The notes below the pieces were generated by a model. It was not told where the DNA came from and searched no databases. It worked only from the letters and a program-made list of their open reading frames with translations. A stretch of DNA of 64,000 bases from Platynereis dumerilii (Eukaryota > Annelida > Polychaeta > Phyllodocida > Nereididae): positions 14,906,253 to 14,970,252 of the forward strand of contig JAPTHN010000019.1 of the NCBI GenBank assembly GCA_026936325.1, written 5' to 3'. This document shows positions 8,559 to 17,843 of this stretch, piece after piece. A program made the translations under genes and the position numbers. Position 1 is the first letter of the stretch. Each line of letters opens with the position of its first letter.

Positions 8559-11500
8559 TTAACTGAAGCCCACATTGTGCCCAAAACGTGCAGGAGGCTG
8601 TCTGCTCCTTGTTGGCACAAATTCAGCAGCATTAGGGTTCAAGGGAGTCACTGGGACCTGGGGTCCTGCATCTCCCGCACCCTTGGGGTCAACAGCATTG
8701 CCTGAATGATCAAACTGATCATTTAGTTCATCAGCTGGACCTTCATCTTGGTTATGAATGTCCAATGCATCAACCGCATCTGCCTGGGCAGGCAGGTCAG
8801 GTAAATGCACTTGGTCAGCCTCAGTTACCTCAGACAAGTACTTTTTCAGGTGATTCACATGAACCACTTTTCTCTTGCCAGTTTGAGGTGCTTCAATTTC
8901 GTAATTGACCTCACTCAGTTTTTTAGTGACCCTGTAGGGCCCCAAAAACTTTAAACCAAGCTTTTGCCTTGCCAAAGGTTTGTAGTATAACAAAATCCAG
9001 TCACCTATGTTATACTTTGGATCCCCTGTAAGGCGATTGTAGTTTTTAGCCTGCCTGGCAGCAGCAGTGGCTGTATGCTGTCTACAGCGATGGAATGAAT
9101 CCTCCATAGCCTGCCTGACCCATTCCACATACTCAACAGGACATGACCTTTGCTCAGGCACGGCATATCCATACACCAAATCAACAGGCAGTAATGCCTC
9201 TCTGCCCAGCATGAGCAGGTTGGGAGTCATGCCTGTGGATTGGTGAGGAGTGGCCCTGTAGGCACACATTACATAAGGGAGAATGTCATCCCAATCATTG
9301 CGATAATCATTGACCAATTTTGCAATCATATCTTGCAGGGAGCGATTGAAGCGTTCTACAAGCCCATCAGACTGTGGCCTGTAGCCACAAGTCCTAGTTT
9401 TGCGAACTCCAAGGAGCTTGCAGATTTCACTGAACAATTCTGACTCAAAGTTCGGACCTTGATCAGAATGGATGACATAAGGGGCCCCAAGCCTGACAAT
9501 TATTTCAGTAACGAGGCAATCTGCCACAGTTGCTGCTGTCTGGTCAGGCAGAGGAAACGCTTCAGTCCACCTTGTAAAATAATCAGCAATCACTACCACA
9601 TATTTGTTGCCTTTTTCAGTTTCTGGAAGAGGCCCCAGAATATCCAAAGCAATCCTCTCCATTGGCATGCCTACAGGCAGCTGTTGCAGAGGAGCTTTTT
9701 GTCTGCCATGATCTTTTCTCTTTTGGCAGATGTCACACCAGGCTATCCACCTGATCACATCTTCTTTGTAGCCAGGCCAGTAGAACCTTCGTCTGATCTT
9801 GGAGATCAAACTACTAATTCCCATGTGGCCTCCCAATTTAGAGGTGTGCAAACAGTGGAATATTTCACGTCTCAGACTTGCTGGAACAACTAATTGCTCC
9901 ACCTCCTCACCACTGGGCAGCTTATGCCTACGGCACAGCTTGCCCTCACGGATGAAGAGTGTGTTGAACTGAGCCCACAAGTTTTTGACTACACCAGGCT
10001 GGGCTGTGATGTCCTTGAAAGCAGGTCGAGTCTCAGACTCAACCCATTCCTTTACCAAAGCCAGGGCAGGATCTTGGACCTGTCTATTGACCATGTCAGT
10101 GACTGTCCATGAATCCAGCCAATTAGTGTCAATTTGCTGATGAGTACAACTTGCATTTACTTGGATCTCATGATTGTTATCACAAGATGATGACACTGAT
10201 CCAGCAAGAGCCTCTGGCTCTGGATCAGCAACAACAAAAGCATTCAAATTCTCAATATGAGCAGGGTCTGGGCAGTCAGTGCGTTTGCACTTCCTGACAG
10301 GTATTCTTGAACACCCATCAGCATTCCCATGCTTCTTACCTGGCCTGTACTGAATATTGAAGTTATACTCACTTAGGCTGGCAAGCCATCTTGCTAGCAT
10401 TCCCTCGACGTCTTTGAAGTTCTTTAACCAAAGAAGTGCACGGTGGTCCATACGCAACAGAACTTCACTCTGACCATATATGTATGGCCTAAAGATTTTA
10501 GCCATTTTCACAACAGCCAACAATTCCTTGTAGGTTGCACAATAATTTCGTTGACTCTGGTTAAGAGATTTTGAAGCATATGCAACGACCCTCTCCTTGC
10601 CATCAATTACCTGAGATAACACCCCTCCTATTGATACACCACATGCATCTGTGTCAAGCACCACGGGACAGCCTTCTCTAGGCAGAGCCAGAACCGGGGC
10701 AGTTGTTAGAGCCTCAATCAGCCTTTCAAAGGCTAATTGGCACGCCTTTGTCCATTTGAATTCGACCCTGGTGCCAGTAAGATCATGCAAGGGGGCCGCG
10801 ACTCTTGAGAATTGGGCCACATGCTTACGATAGTACGATGCAAAGCCTAAGAAACTGCGGACCTCATGCGGTGTCTGCGGCACAGGCCACTTCTTCACAA
10901 CCTCAATCTTCCTTGGGTCGGGTTTCACACCCTCCTTGCAGACCACATGGCCCAGAAATGATACTTCTCTCTGGAAAAGCTCACATTTGCTGGGTTTGAG
11001 TCTCAGGCCAGCATTGCCAATCCTCTTTAACACAGTGACCAAATTAGCCAGGGTGTCCTCAAAGGTCCGACCCTGAATAATAATATCATCCATATAACAC
11101 AAAGTGGTCGAGGAATCCAACCCACTAAGAACTAGCTCCATTAGCTGTTCCAGGGTGGCTGGACCATTTGTAACGCCGAATGGCATCACAGTAAATTGAA
11201 AATGTCCTCTAGGAGTAGTGAATGCAGTTTTCTCTTTGTCTCCTGGTGTCATGGCAATTTGCCAATAACCCGAAGAGAGATCCAAAGTGCAAAACCACTC
11301 TGCCCCTGCAAGGGCATCCAAGCAATCTTCGATTCTTGGAAGGGGGTATGCATCCTGCTTTGTGACCTCATTCAATCGTCTATAATCGATACAGAAGCGA
11401 AAACTTCCATCTTTTTTCGAAACTAGCACCGGAGGACTTGACCAAGGACTGCTGCTGGGCTCAACTACTTTAAGCTTCAGCATACGGTCAAGTTCCTCTG

Positions 11501-12554
11501 ATAAGGCTCTCTTTTGAGCCCATCCAAGTCTTCTAGGTGGCAGTTTGAATGGTTTTGCATTTCCAGTGTTAATGGAATGGGTGGCCATGTCAGTCTTACC
11601 AAGACCAAACTTGCCTCCCTCAAAACAAGGTTCAAAACGTTTTAGGGCCTCAACCAAAAGGTCCTTTTGACCCTCAGTCAAGCCATTAGTTTTGTCAACC
11701 ATTGTTTGAAGGTGCTCAGGGAGTGGTGCATTATTTGCACTCTCAACCTGACCATTCCTGGAAATGGCATTCACTTGTTTCCCTGATGCAGGAACCTCAA
11801 CTTCCTCAAGGTCAGCCAAAACCAAGCCTTTGGTCAACCACAGGTCCTTTGTCCCTGGGTTCACTACTTGGATAGCTGCATCAGAGATCTCACTGCTGAT
11901 CAATCCCCTTGGCACAACAATATTTTCGTTGTGACACACAGCAGGCAATGGTTCCATTAGTTGGTGGTCAGGGACCTCAGGCCCCCATCTGACCATCTCC
12001 ACATAAACCACTGCAGTGTGACGAGCAGGCAGGAGCACATTGTCTTTGACAATAGCTCTACCACCTTTTCCAGGGGAATATGATTTGCAGTGCAGTCTGT
12101 GTTCGTTCAGACTCACAGTGCCTGTGGCACAGTCAATCAGAGCTTTGTTGATGGACAAGAAATCCATCCCAATTACGCCATGTAGAGACCCCATATCAGC
12201 AACAAGGAAATCACACTCATACTGGACTCTGTCCAGCATAAAGTGCAGTTTTGATCTCCCATAAATGCTGATAAGATCACCATTGGCTGCACAAATCCGC
12301 TCCTGGGTAGGCCTCAATTTTGCTCTGCTGCCTTCTGGCAATCTGTCATATTGAGCTTTGCTCAACATGGACACCTGAGCACCTGAGTCTACCAGCAGAT
12401 TTACACCAACCAAGCCTAAATAGGCTACCAAATACCAGACAGCTGTGTGATCATTCAATGATGCCACCCTTGGCCAGTACTGGCCAAGGTATACATCTGC
12501 CCAACAAGGCAGGGGGGTCTCCACTGGTGGGTGGGGTAGAGACTCTGAGACCAT
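8559..12554 (-). CDS. pol: Pol polyprotein of the Gypsy-type element
   Basis: The frame has 1,331 codons. Retroviral-type aspartic protease at about residues 45-140 (LLVDSGAQ). Reverse transcriptase at about 340-560, with the catalytic YMDD box in CYMDDIIIQG. RNase H at about 620-740 (DTDACGVSIGG). Integrase with an N-terminal HHCC zinc-binding region (HTSKLGGH...CDICQK) and the DDE core (LDILGP, SDQGPNFE, GLVERFN) at about 900-1140. A GPY/F-like region (FLGPYRV...VNHLKKY) comes near the C-terminus. RNase H before integrase places it in Ty3/Gypsy. The ATG lies 8 bases past the gag stop in another frame, and the pol frame is open upstream of it, so frameshifting as used by many Gypsy elements, or re-initiation, would make Pol. 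Confidence 0.95.
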   Translation of the reverse strand: MVSESLPHPPVETPLPCWADVYLGQYWPRVASLNDHTAVWYLVAYLGLVGVNLLVDSGAQVSMLSKAQYDRLPEGSRAKLRPTQERICAANGDLISIYGRSKLHFMLDRVQYECDFLVADMGSLHGVIGMDFLSINKALIDCATGTVSLNEHRLHCKSYSPGKGGRAIVKDNVLLPARHTAVVYVEMVRWGPEVPDHQLMEPLPAVCHNENIVVPRGLISSEISDAAIQVVNPGTKDLWLTKGLVLADLEEVEVPASGKQVNAISRNGQVESANNAPLPEHLQTMVDKTNGLTEGQKDLLVEALKRFEPCFEGGKFGLGKTDMATHSINTGNAKPFKLPPRRLGWAQKRALSEELDRMLKLKVVEPSSSPWSSPPVLVSKKDGSFRFCIDYRRLNEVTKQDAYPLPRIEDCLDALAGAEWFCTLDLSSGYWQIAMTPGDKEKTAFTTPRGHFQFTVMPFGVTNGPATLEQLMELVLSGLDSSTTLCYMDDIIIQGRTFEDTLANLVTVLKRIGNAGLRLKPSKCELFQREVSFLGHVVCKEGVKPDPRKIEVVKKWPVPQTPHEVRSFLGFASYYRKHVAQFSRVAAPLHDLTGTRVEFKWTKACQLAFERLIEALTTAPVLALPREGCPVVLDTDACGVSIGGVLSQVIDGKERVVAYASKSLNQSQRNYCATYKELLAVVKMAKIFRPYIYGQSEVLLRMDHRALLWLKNFKDVEGMLARWLASLSEYNFNIQYRPGKKHGNADGCSRIPVRKCKRTDCPDPAHIENLNAFVVADPEPEALAGSVSSSCDNNHEIQVNASCTHQQIDTNWLDSWTVTDMVNRQVQDPALALVKEWVESETRPAFKDITAQPGVVKNLWAQFNTLFIREGKLCRRHKLPSGEEVEQLVVPASLRREIFHCLHTSKLGGHMGISSLISKIRRRFYWPGYKEDVIRWIAWCDICQKRKDHGRQKAPLQQLPVGMPMERIALDILGPLPETEKGNKYVVVIADYFTRWTEAFPLPDQTAATVADCLVTEIIVRLGAPYVIHSDQGPNFESELFSEICKLLGVRKTRTCGYRPQSDGLVERFNRSLQDMIAKLVNDYRNDWDDILPYVMCAYRATPHQSTGMTPNLLMLGREALLPVDLVYGYAVPEQRSCPVEYVEWVRQAMEDSFHRCRQHTATAAARQAKNYNRLTGDPKYNIGDWILLYYKPLARQKLGLKFLGPYRVTKKLSEVNYEIEAPQTGKRKVVHVNHLKKYLSEVTEADQVHLPDLPAQADAVDALDIHNQDEGPADELNDQFDHSGNAVDPKGAGDAGPQVPVTPLNPNAAEFVPTRSRQPPARFGHNVGFS

Positions 12555-12562
12555 AAGTTCAT

Positions 12563-14059
12563 CTACCCCAAGGAGTTTTCCGAATCCTGTCTAACTTTCT
12601 TACTGGGCTTCTCTGAAGCCTTCTTTTCTGCAGGTCGTTTTTGGCCATTTTTTGGCCTGGGTGCTTCATCATCATTCACCAGCTCCGGACACCTTCTACG
12701 AATGTGGCCAGGCTGTTGGCAATGATAGCACTTAAAAACCTTAGGTTGCTTGCCTTTACCTTTGTTAAAGGGCTTCTGAACCTTGGGTTGATACTTCTGC
12801 AGAAGTCTTTCAACTACCTTTTCAACTTGCTCAGCCAAAGCATCATTCTGCGACTGAGAACTTCCCCCTTTCTGATCCTCACTCTTATTCCCTGGCGCCT
12901 CTGAGAAGGCAGCCACCATGGGAAGAGCAAGATCAGGCTTCTGGGGTTTGACAGAAGAATATGCAGACTCATATTGAGTCGCCAGGTCAATTGCATCAAC
13001 CAAGGTCTGGGGCCTTAAGGCCCTTAACCAGAACTTCATGTTGGGATTGCCTGCTGTCTCTACAAACTTGTCCTTGGCAAACCTCTCTTGTTCCTCAGGA
13101 ACAGACAAAGGATTGGCCTTTCTTGACAAATCAAGGAGAAAATGGGCATATGTGTCCAAGTCCACATTGCTGCCCCTCTTGGCATCCAACCATTTGCTCC
13201 TAAAAAGCTCAGTAGCTCTCTCAGTGCAAAAGATCTTGGTTAGACGTGCCACCAGCTTTGACCAGCCTGTCTCATAAGACAAAGCCATTATCTTCAGCTT
13301 GGCACCTCCTTGAATTGAATGAAAAAGGTGGAAACACATTTCTTCCTCCCCCCACCTGTTAAACACGGCCACACGGCTGAATTCAGATGAAAAATCGGAA
13401 AATGCCATGCCCAGGCCATCAAAGGTAGGAGCAGACACCTCTTTCCTGCGACGAAGTCTCAGGGAAGAATCTGATTTAGCTGATTTTGTGCTTCTCCCAG
13501 AGACATGCTGTCTCTTAGAAATAGCACCAACAATAAGCTCTGGAGCCTGTTGTTCCGGCTCTTCATCAGAGGAAGAATCACATAACTCTTCAGAGTCATA
13601 ATTCTCCTCCAGCTCAGCACCTGTGGTGCTCCTCTTATGTGACATTTGAGTCGGCTCTTGGTCCCTTTGGGACACTGTAGCACCACCCAAATGCTGCTTA
13701 GAGGTTCCAGGCCTAGGCTCAGTAGTCTGAGCAACAGTTTTTCTTGACTTGCCCCTGATTCCTGACCTCTGTGAGACCCTGGGATGCTGAGGCACGGAGT
13801 GGGGAGTGTCGTGGCTGCTTGGTAGGCCTGTGGCCCCCAGAGCTGCACCAGCAAAATCCCCTTCTCCCCCCTGCTGACCTAACTCTTCCTCAGCTTCTAG
13901 CTCATTCTGAGTTCTTGAAATGGGAGTCTGTGACTCTCCATTCCCCAGGTCAACAGGATTGTCATTTGAAAAAGAAGCCAGTGGCTCACCATTTTCATTA
14001 GGCACTGTTGAGTTTCTCCAAGGTCTTGGCCTTAGAGAAGGTCTCCCAACTTTAGACAT
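12563..14059 (-). CDS. gag: Gag protein of the Gypsy-type element
   Basis: This is about 498 codons from the first ATG (MSKVGRPSLRP) at 14059. The open frame extends a few codons upstream without an ATG. The first 190 residues are polar and low-complexity with acidic Ser/Glu runs. A helical capsid-like region occupies about 210-390 (FDGLGMAFSDFSSEF onward). A single CCHC knuckle CYHCQQPGHIRRRC at about 450 would bind RNA, followed by a Lys-rich tail. Gag packages the element RNA in virus-like particles in this class. It lies directly upstream of pol. Confidence 0.92.
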   Translation of the reverse strand: MSKVGRPSLRPRPWRNSTVPNENGEPLASFSNDNPVDLGNGESQTPISRTQNELEAEEELGQQGGEGDFAGAALGATGLPSSHDTPHSVPQHPRVSQRSGIRGKSRKTVAQTTEPRPGTSKQHLGGATVSQRDQEPTQMSHKRSTTGAELEENYDSEELCDSSSDEEPEQQAPELIVGAISKRQHVSGRSTKSAKSDSSLRLRRRKEVSAPTFDGLGMAFSDFSSEFSRVAVFNRWGEEEMCFHLFHSIQGGAKLKIMALSYETGWSKLVARLTKIFCTERATELFRSKWLDAKRGSNVDLDTYAHFLLDLSRKANPLSVPEEQERFAKDKFVETAGNPNMKFWLRALRPQTLVDAIDLATQYESAYSSVKPQKPDLALPMVAAFSEAPGNKSEDQKGGSSQSQNDALAEQVEKVVERLLQKYQPKVQKPFNKGKGKQPKVFKCYHCQQPGHIRRRCPELVNDDEAPRPKNGQKRPAEKKASEKPSKKVRQDSENSLG

Positions 14060-14257
14060 TGCAATGAATACAGTCAAGCAAAATCACAAAACACTCACCA
14101 GATACACACTGAAACTACACAGTTACCTGAGTCAGTGCACCAAACAAAGGAAGGAACACAATTGAGTTCAAAAGACCCGAAGGAAATCTCACAAAGCAAG
14201 CAAAAATTCACAAACCTGTTCAAAATCCTTCAAGTCTCCATATACGGGCGCCAATTT
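14060..14257 (-). other. 5' leader and primer-binding site of the Gypsy-type element
   Basis: This is about 200 bp between the 5' LTR and gag. A few bases inside the LTR edge the coding strand reads TGGCGCCCGTATATGG, a primer-binding site whose first eight bases equal those of tRNA-Lys-primed retroviruses. The rest does not match that tRNA well, so the primer is not assigned. Confidence 0.7.
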
Positions 14258-14532
14258 TGTAGCATCCCTTCCCAATGCCTAGTGCACAAAAGGACTTAAA
14301 TACGAAATAGAGTTCAGAGGGTTTATTAGCCCCTGCCTATCTGCAACCCTATACATGGGAGTGTGCACCCTAGCCTGGTCCTACTGTTACTATCTCCTGC
14401 TGCTGCTGCAGGGGGGTTAAGCCCCTTACCCTGGACTGGTCATGTGACCAGTCATATATGCAAATGAGGTGGCCACCTACTGGCCATCCTCCAACACCTT
14501 AGTAACTTGGCCTGAAGGGCTGGGCCATTACA
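14258..14532 (-). repeat. 5' LTR of the Gypsy-type element
   Basis: This 275-bp LTR looks identical by eye to 5224-5498. The CACG duplication follows at 14533-14536. It holds the promoter for the element, with ATTTGCAT and GTCACATGAC motifs about 90-110 bp from its upstream edge on the coding strand. Confidence 0.93.
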
Positions 14533-14536
14533 CACG

Positions 14537-15182
14537 TCTGGATCCACCACTGAAATTTTCAGGGGCGCCCACTGTACTAATGTAATTCATATTTTAAACG
14601 TAGTCCACAATTTTAATTTTAATAGGGGAACCTGGGGAGGGTCTGGTTCAACAATAAATAATCAACATTAGGAAGGGCAGCTACGTAGTACTGCCCCACT
14701 TACTTTCACTAATTTCCATTTTTAGAACTCTAAATCTCTGTTCTACTCATTATAAATGGTCCATTTTGACAAAATTTAATATTAATGTTATCAGTTGTCA
14801 CACACTCCTATCCACTGAAGTAATTTCCCTCCTGTTTTTCCAGGTTATCTAATATAACATGTAGCGTACATGTCATCGTAATTCTGCTCTGCCAAGTTGA
14901 GGCATTTTTCTTATGCGGAAGGGCCTTTGTCACATTACCTCCTATGACGGAAAACTGCCCTCAATCTAAGCTGTTTTCATTACAGGTAATTTCATTAGTA
15001 CGCGATTCTTAGGTTCTAGACCCACCAAATACATGCCATTTTTAGTTAATCTGATTGGTTTAGAGACAACAGAACGTCATACAGTTGATATATCCAACGT
15101 AGCAAGTGCCTGTTTAGCATTGATTCCTCACAGCTAAGTGTGAATGACAAGAATCGCATGGTAATGAAATTGCCTGTAATTT
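14537..15182. other. right half of the split repeat, then unannotated intron
   Basis: The first roughly 60 bp continue the repeat interrupted by the LTR element (GGATCCACCACTG ... CGCCCACTGTACTAA). After that the sequence is AT-rich with no frame or repeat that can be recognised. Confidence 0.4.
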
Positions 15183-15325
15183 GGCATGAACTTTGATGTC
15201 AAACTCTGAGTGTCACAGATTTAGGATTAGACCAATGATTTTCACAGATATTCTCTGATGTCACGGCTCAAATGAGAAAACAAAGTTTTCAAAAAACACA
15301 CAGCTATAAAAATGGTGTCTACTGG
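15183..15325. repeat. dispersed repeat, second copy of 4640-4790
   Basis: It shares ordered blocks with 4640-4790 (TGATGTCAAACT, GAGTGTCACAG, GATGTCACGG, AAGTTTTCAAAAAACACA), with indels. It also contains the GTGATGTCAC-like motif of the 2703-3962 repeats. Confidence 0.6.
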
Positions 15326-15469
15326 CCTAACCTGTTTCCTTGATTATAAAAGAGAGTGAAAAAAAAGTTTTTGCTCACCATCGTACTTTTTCTCTGCAGG
15401 ATTGAATAATAAGAAAATTTAATTGACATAGCTAAAAATTAAGAAAACAGCTTTTTTTCTCCTAATATT

Positions 15470-15720
15470 CAAGTTAGTGCTTAAAATCTAAATGTTTGCA
15501 ATCTAGAGTATTCAAGTGATTGTTTGAAATCTGAAGTGTTCAAGTTATTATTTGAATCTAACATATTCAAGCTATTGTTTGAAATCTAGAGTATTCAAGT
15601 GAATGTTGCAATCTAAAGTATTCAAAAGTACTAAAGTATCTGAAGTACTCAAGTTATTGTTTGAAATCTCAAGTATTCATGCTAATGTTTGAAATGTAAA
15701 GTATTTTTAAAAAAGTTAAT
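15470..15720. repeat. minisatellite of about 33-bp units beside a splice donor
   Basis: About seven degenerate units of the form GTATTCAAGTTATTGTTTGA plus AATCTAAA run up to within 20 bp of the donor of the 744-bp exon. Units vary in length and sequence. It lies wholly in the intron. Confidence 0.7.
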
Positions 15721-15737
15721 GTTTGAAATCAACTTAC

Positions 15738-16481
15738 GGCATTCATTCAGGTTGAAGTCAGCGAAGTAGTTGGGCTCCCTAATTCCTTGGGTGACTTCAA
15801 TGCAGCTGAATATTCCTCTGGCAATGGTTATTGTGGCTTTAGGTTGATCCTGGGTTATTGGGACTGTTTCCGCATTTTTTGGAAAGCTGATCCTTTTGAT
15901 TTTTTTCCCATTGACATAAAAATCCAGGTGAGCCACCTTGTGATCGTAGGTGAACTCAATGCCAATCAGTTTCCAGCAGAGGGCGTCATCAGAGGACCGT
16001 TTTTCTCTTGAAGGGAGTTTGACCTTGATTCCAGTCAGCTCTATCCATCCAGAGTCATCTTTGGCATTTGGATCACTGGTTCCAGAATTGATGCATTCAG
16101 GTGGCATTGCAATTCCTGTGCGATCAGGCCTATATATCTTTTCCCCTTTCGAGTTTAATGTGGGGTAATTGATTCCTATCTTACCATTTTCAAGAAGTGA
16201 AACATAAAAATCACCAAAGGTAAGAAACAAATAATCCTCTGAAATTTTTGCGACATCTGCATAGAATTTCAAACCAAGGGAAACATTCCTGGAAGGATCA
16301 TACCATGCCAGCAAGGTCTGGAAGTCTGTGTAATGTGAATTTACATAACTATCATGACGTAGATCGAGACCTTCTCTCCCTGCTTCTGCAGGGGCAACAG
16401 CTCGTGCAACTGTAGCCGGATCATGAATATTTCGTTGCAATATGCAGGTGTCCACACTGATGGCTTCAATCGTTCCTTTTT
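15738..16481 (-). CDS. 744-bp host exon, symmetrical phase 1-1, unknown domain
   Basis: On the minus strand a TTTACAG acceptor at 16488-16482 opens 744 bp with no stop, ending at a textbook GCC|GTAAGT donor (15738/15737). 744 is divisible by three and both ends are phase 1, the pattern of shuffled extracellular modules. The 248 residues have five Cys, several Gly- and aromatic-rich beta-like strands (for example YLFLTFGDFYVSLLENGKIG and AHLDFYVNGKKIKRISF) and look like a beta-sandwich of the lectin/LamG size, but I do not recognise the family. No transmembrane segment is seen, so it may be one domain of a larger secreted or receptor protein. Upstream exons must lie to the right and were not found. 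It may splice to 1813-1949. Confidence 0.7.
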
Positions 16482-16689
16482 CTGTAAATTAATATAACAA
16501 TGTACAATGAATTCATGATTTTTGCAAAAATAAGTGCAACAGGCTTTGATGCTTAATTTGCCCAAAAAAAGGCGCTATCTTTTAAAAGCACCCCATATTA
16601 GACAATACAAATTTCTCATGGGAAGTAACAAACAGGAGCAAATCTGGATGACATTTAAACAAGATTAGAGAGGTAAGGAGGAGGAACAC

Positions 16690-17275
16690 ATGGGATATGA
16701 TACTGGTATGTGCAGGAATCTGCAGTCTTACGAAGAAAGTGACCAAAGCCAAAGGACGTATTAGATACCTCGAGTAAAAAGTAAGGAAAGTAGACAACAT
16801 CTGTTCTACTATTGACCAAATTCTTGCCAGCATTGGTGAAAAGGTACATATATGTACTATAACACCGGCGGTACTAAAGGACCACTCACAAGTCAGGGAC
16901 GAGGACCCGGACATCAAGACGGAACAAGAACACCTAGAGCAAGACATCATCACCATCAACCAGCGCATACTAAGAAGGAACATCGAAAGAGATACTGCAA
17001 CCATCAACCTTGCCAAGTTATCCGAAATGAGATCAAAGTAAAGACAAGGCAAAACAAAGAAGAGAATCATCAAATTCAACACTAAACATCTGAAAGATGG
17101 GGTGCACCCAACCAAGGAGTTACTCAGAATGTGGGCAACATACATCAATGAGATGGTGCACAAGATCATCAACAAAGAAGATTCACCGCAAGAAGCTGAC
17201 TCAGATGAATCCGCATCCGAAGAATCAGACAGCGGAACGTGGAACTACAAACGTCAGAAGAAGAGCAGAAGATAA
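16690..17275 (+). pseudogene. LINE ORF1 remnant, SGNH-esterase-like C-terminal half
   Basis: Frames on the plus strand read LVCAGICSLTKKVT, VHICTITPAVLKDHS, DIITINQRILRRNIE and finally KDGVHPTKELLRMWATYI, followed by an acidic Ser/Glu-rich tail and a stop at 17273-17275. DGVH fits the D-x-x-H block of SGNH hydrolases, and the TITPA and IN-x-x-I blocks are spaced as in the esterase ORF1 of CR1-like LINEs. In-frame stops and at least one frameshift break it, and the N-terminal catalytic Ser region is not present. A 197-codon frame on the opposite strand (16582-17175) is only its shadow. Confidence 0.7.
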
Positions 17276-17336
17276 TAACTACCTGGTTGTGGGCCTCCAG
17301 GCACCAAGAGGGGCTTGAAGACCTGCTTCCAGAGGC

Positions 17337-17711
17337 ATGTCCTTGATCTGCTTTGGAACCCAGGCACTAAGAGGGGCTAGGGAACCAAGCGGGTCACTGA
17401 CATGGCCAAGGAAAACTCTGCTACATCTCTACTTAATCAGCCTCTTAATGATTACTTCAAATGACATCGAATCGAACCCCGGCCCCAGGAATAAATGCCC
17501 CTGCGGTATATGCCAAAAAGAAGTCAGATGGACCAAACCAGCAATAGCATGTGATGCATGCAATACATGGTACCATAAGCAATGCTTAAACATGCCCAGT
17601 ACCATCTTCACAGCATTGTCATGCACAGATGCCTCTTGGGACATGCTGCAATTGTGGCATGCCCAGTTTTTCCAGCAGCCTATTCGACAAAACAGAGGAC
17701 AATAGTACACT
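17337..17711 (+). pseudogene. LINE ORF2 N-terminus: 2A-like peptide then PHD finger
   Basis: The ATG at 17337 begins MSLICFGTQAL. A hydrophobic stretch LLHLYLISLLMITS leads into DIESNPGP (17463-17486), a fit to the 2A signature D(V/I)ExNPGP, at which ribosomes release the upstream peptide and continue. Directly after it, CPCGICQKEV...CDACNTWYHKQC begins a C4HC3 PHD finger. A frameshift near 17640 hides the last cysteines: the other frame continues CCNCGMPSFSSSLF. ORF2 then stops abruptly at the LTR insertion. The upstream peptide released by 2A would be about 50 residues and may act as a signal or targeting peptide, which is inference. Confidence 0.8.
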
Positions 17712-17843
17712 TAAAGCGTGGGCCAAGCGTTATTCAAAGCATACCTTTTCTGTAGCTGTTGTCTGTACGAATCTCTCAATCAATCTGTCTAATTAACACA
17801 ATCGCGCATGCGCATCACAGCCTCATTATGGGTTCCCACCACA
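17712..17843 (-). repeat. 3' LTR of the second LTR element (132 bp)
   Basis: It matches 26167-26298 with two differences. It is unusually short for an LTR and carries a perfect NRF1-type palindrome (CGCGCATGCGCA). Confidence 0.85.

Larger units (their letters stand above)
5224..14532 (-). mobile_element. whole-looking Gypsy-type LTR retrotransposon with a third ORF
   Basis: A 9,309-bp element is bounded by two 275-bp LTRs that look identical by eye and is flanked by the 4-bp duplication CACG at 5220-5223 and 14533-14536. LTRs run TG...CA. Next to the 5' LTR (right side) the primer-binding site begins TGGCGCCC, and a purine tract of the type AAAAGAGGGGG adjoins the 3' LTR. Order on the minus strand is LTR, gag, pol (protease, RT, RNase H, integrase, the Gypsy order), a 1.7-kb spacer, ORF3, LTR. 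Identical LTRs imply a very recent insertion. It looks whole, with no obvious break in the long frames. It sits in the host intron in the sense direction and inside an older repeat. Confidence 0.93.
1950..15737 (-). other. large host intron filled with transposable elements
   Basis: This is bounded on the minus strand by a GTAAGT donor at 15737-15732 and a pyrimidine-CAG acceptor at 1952-1950. It contains a TA-flanked inverted-repeat element, tandem and dispersed repeats, a GGGACC-ended MITE and a complete 9.3-kb LTR retrotransposon in the same orientation as the gene. About two thirds of the length is the LTR element, so the intron was about 4.5 kb before that insertion. Confidence 0.4.

Noticed and set aside
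16582-17175. 197-codon minus-strand frame with many hydrophobic residues
   Set aside because: It is the reverse of the LINE-1 ORF1 remnant, whose sense reading has recognisable SGNH-like blocks. The hydrophobic look comes from antisense Lys/Glu codons.
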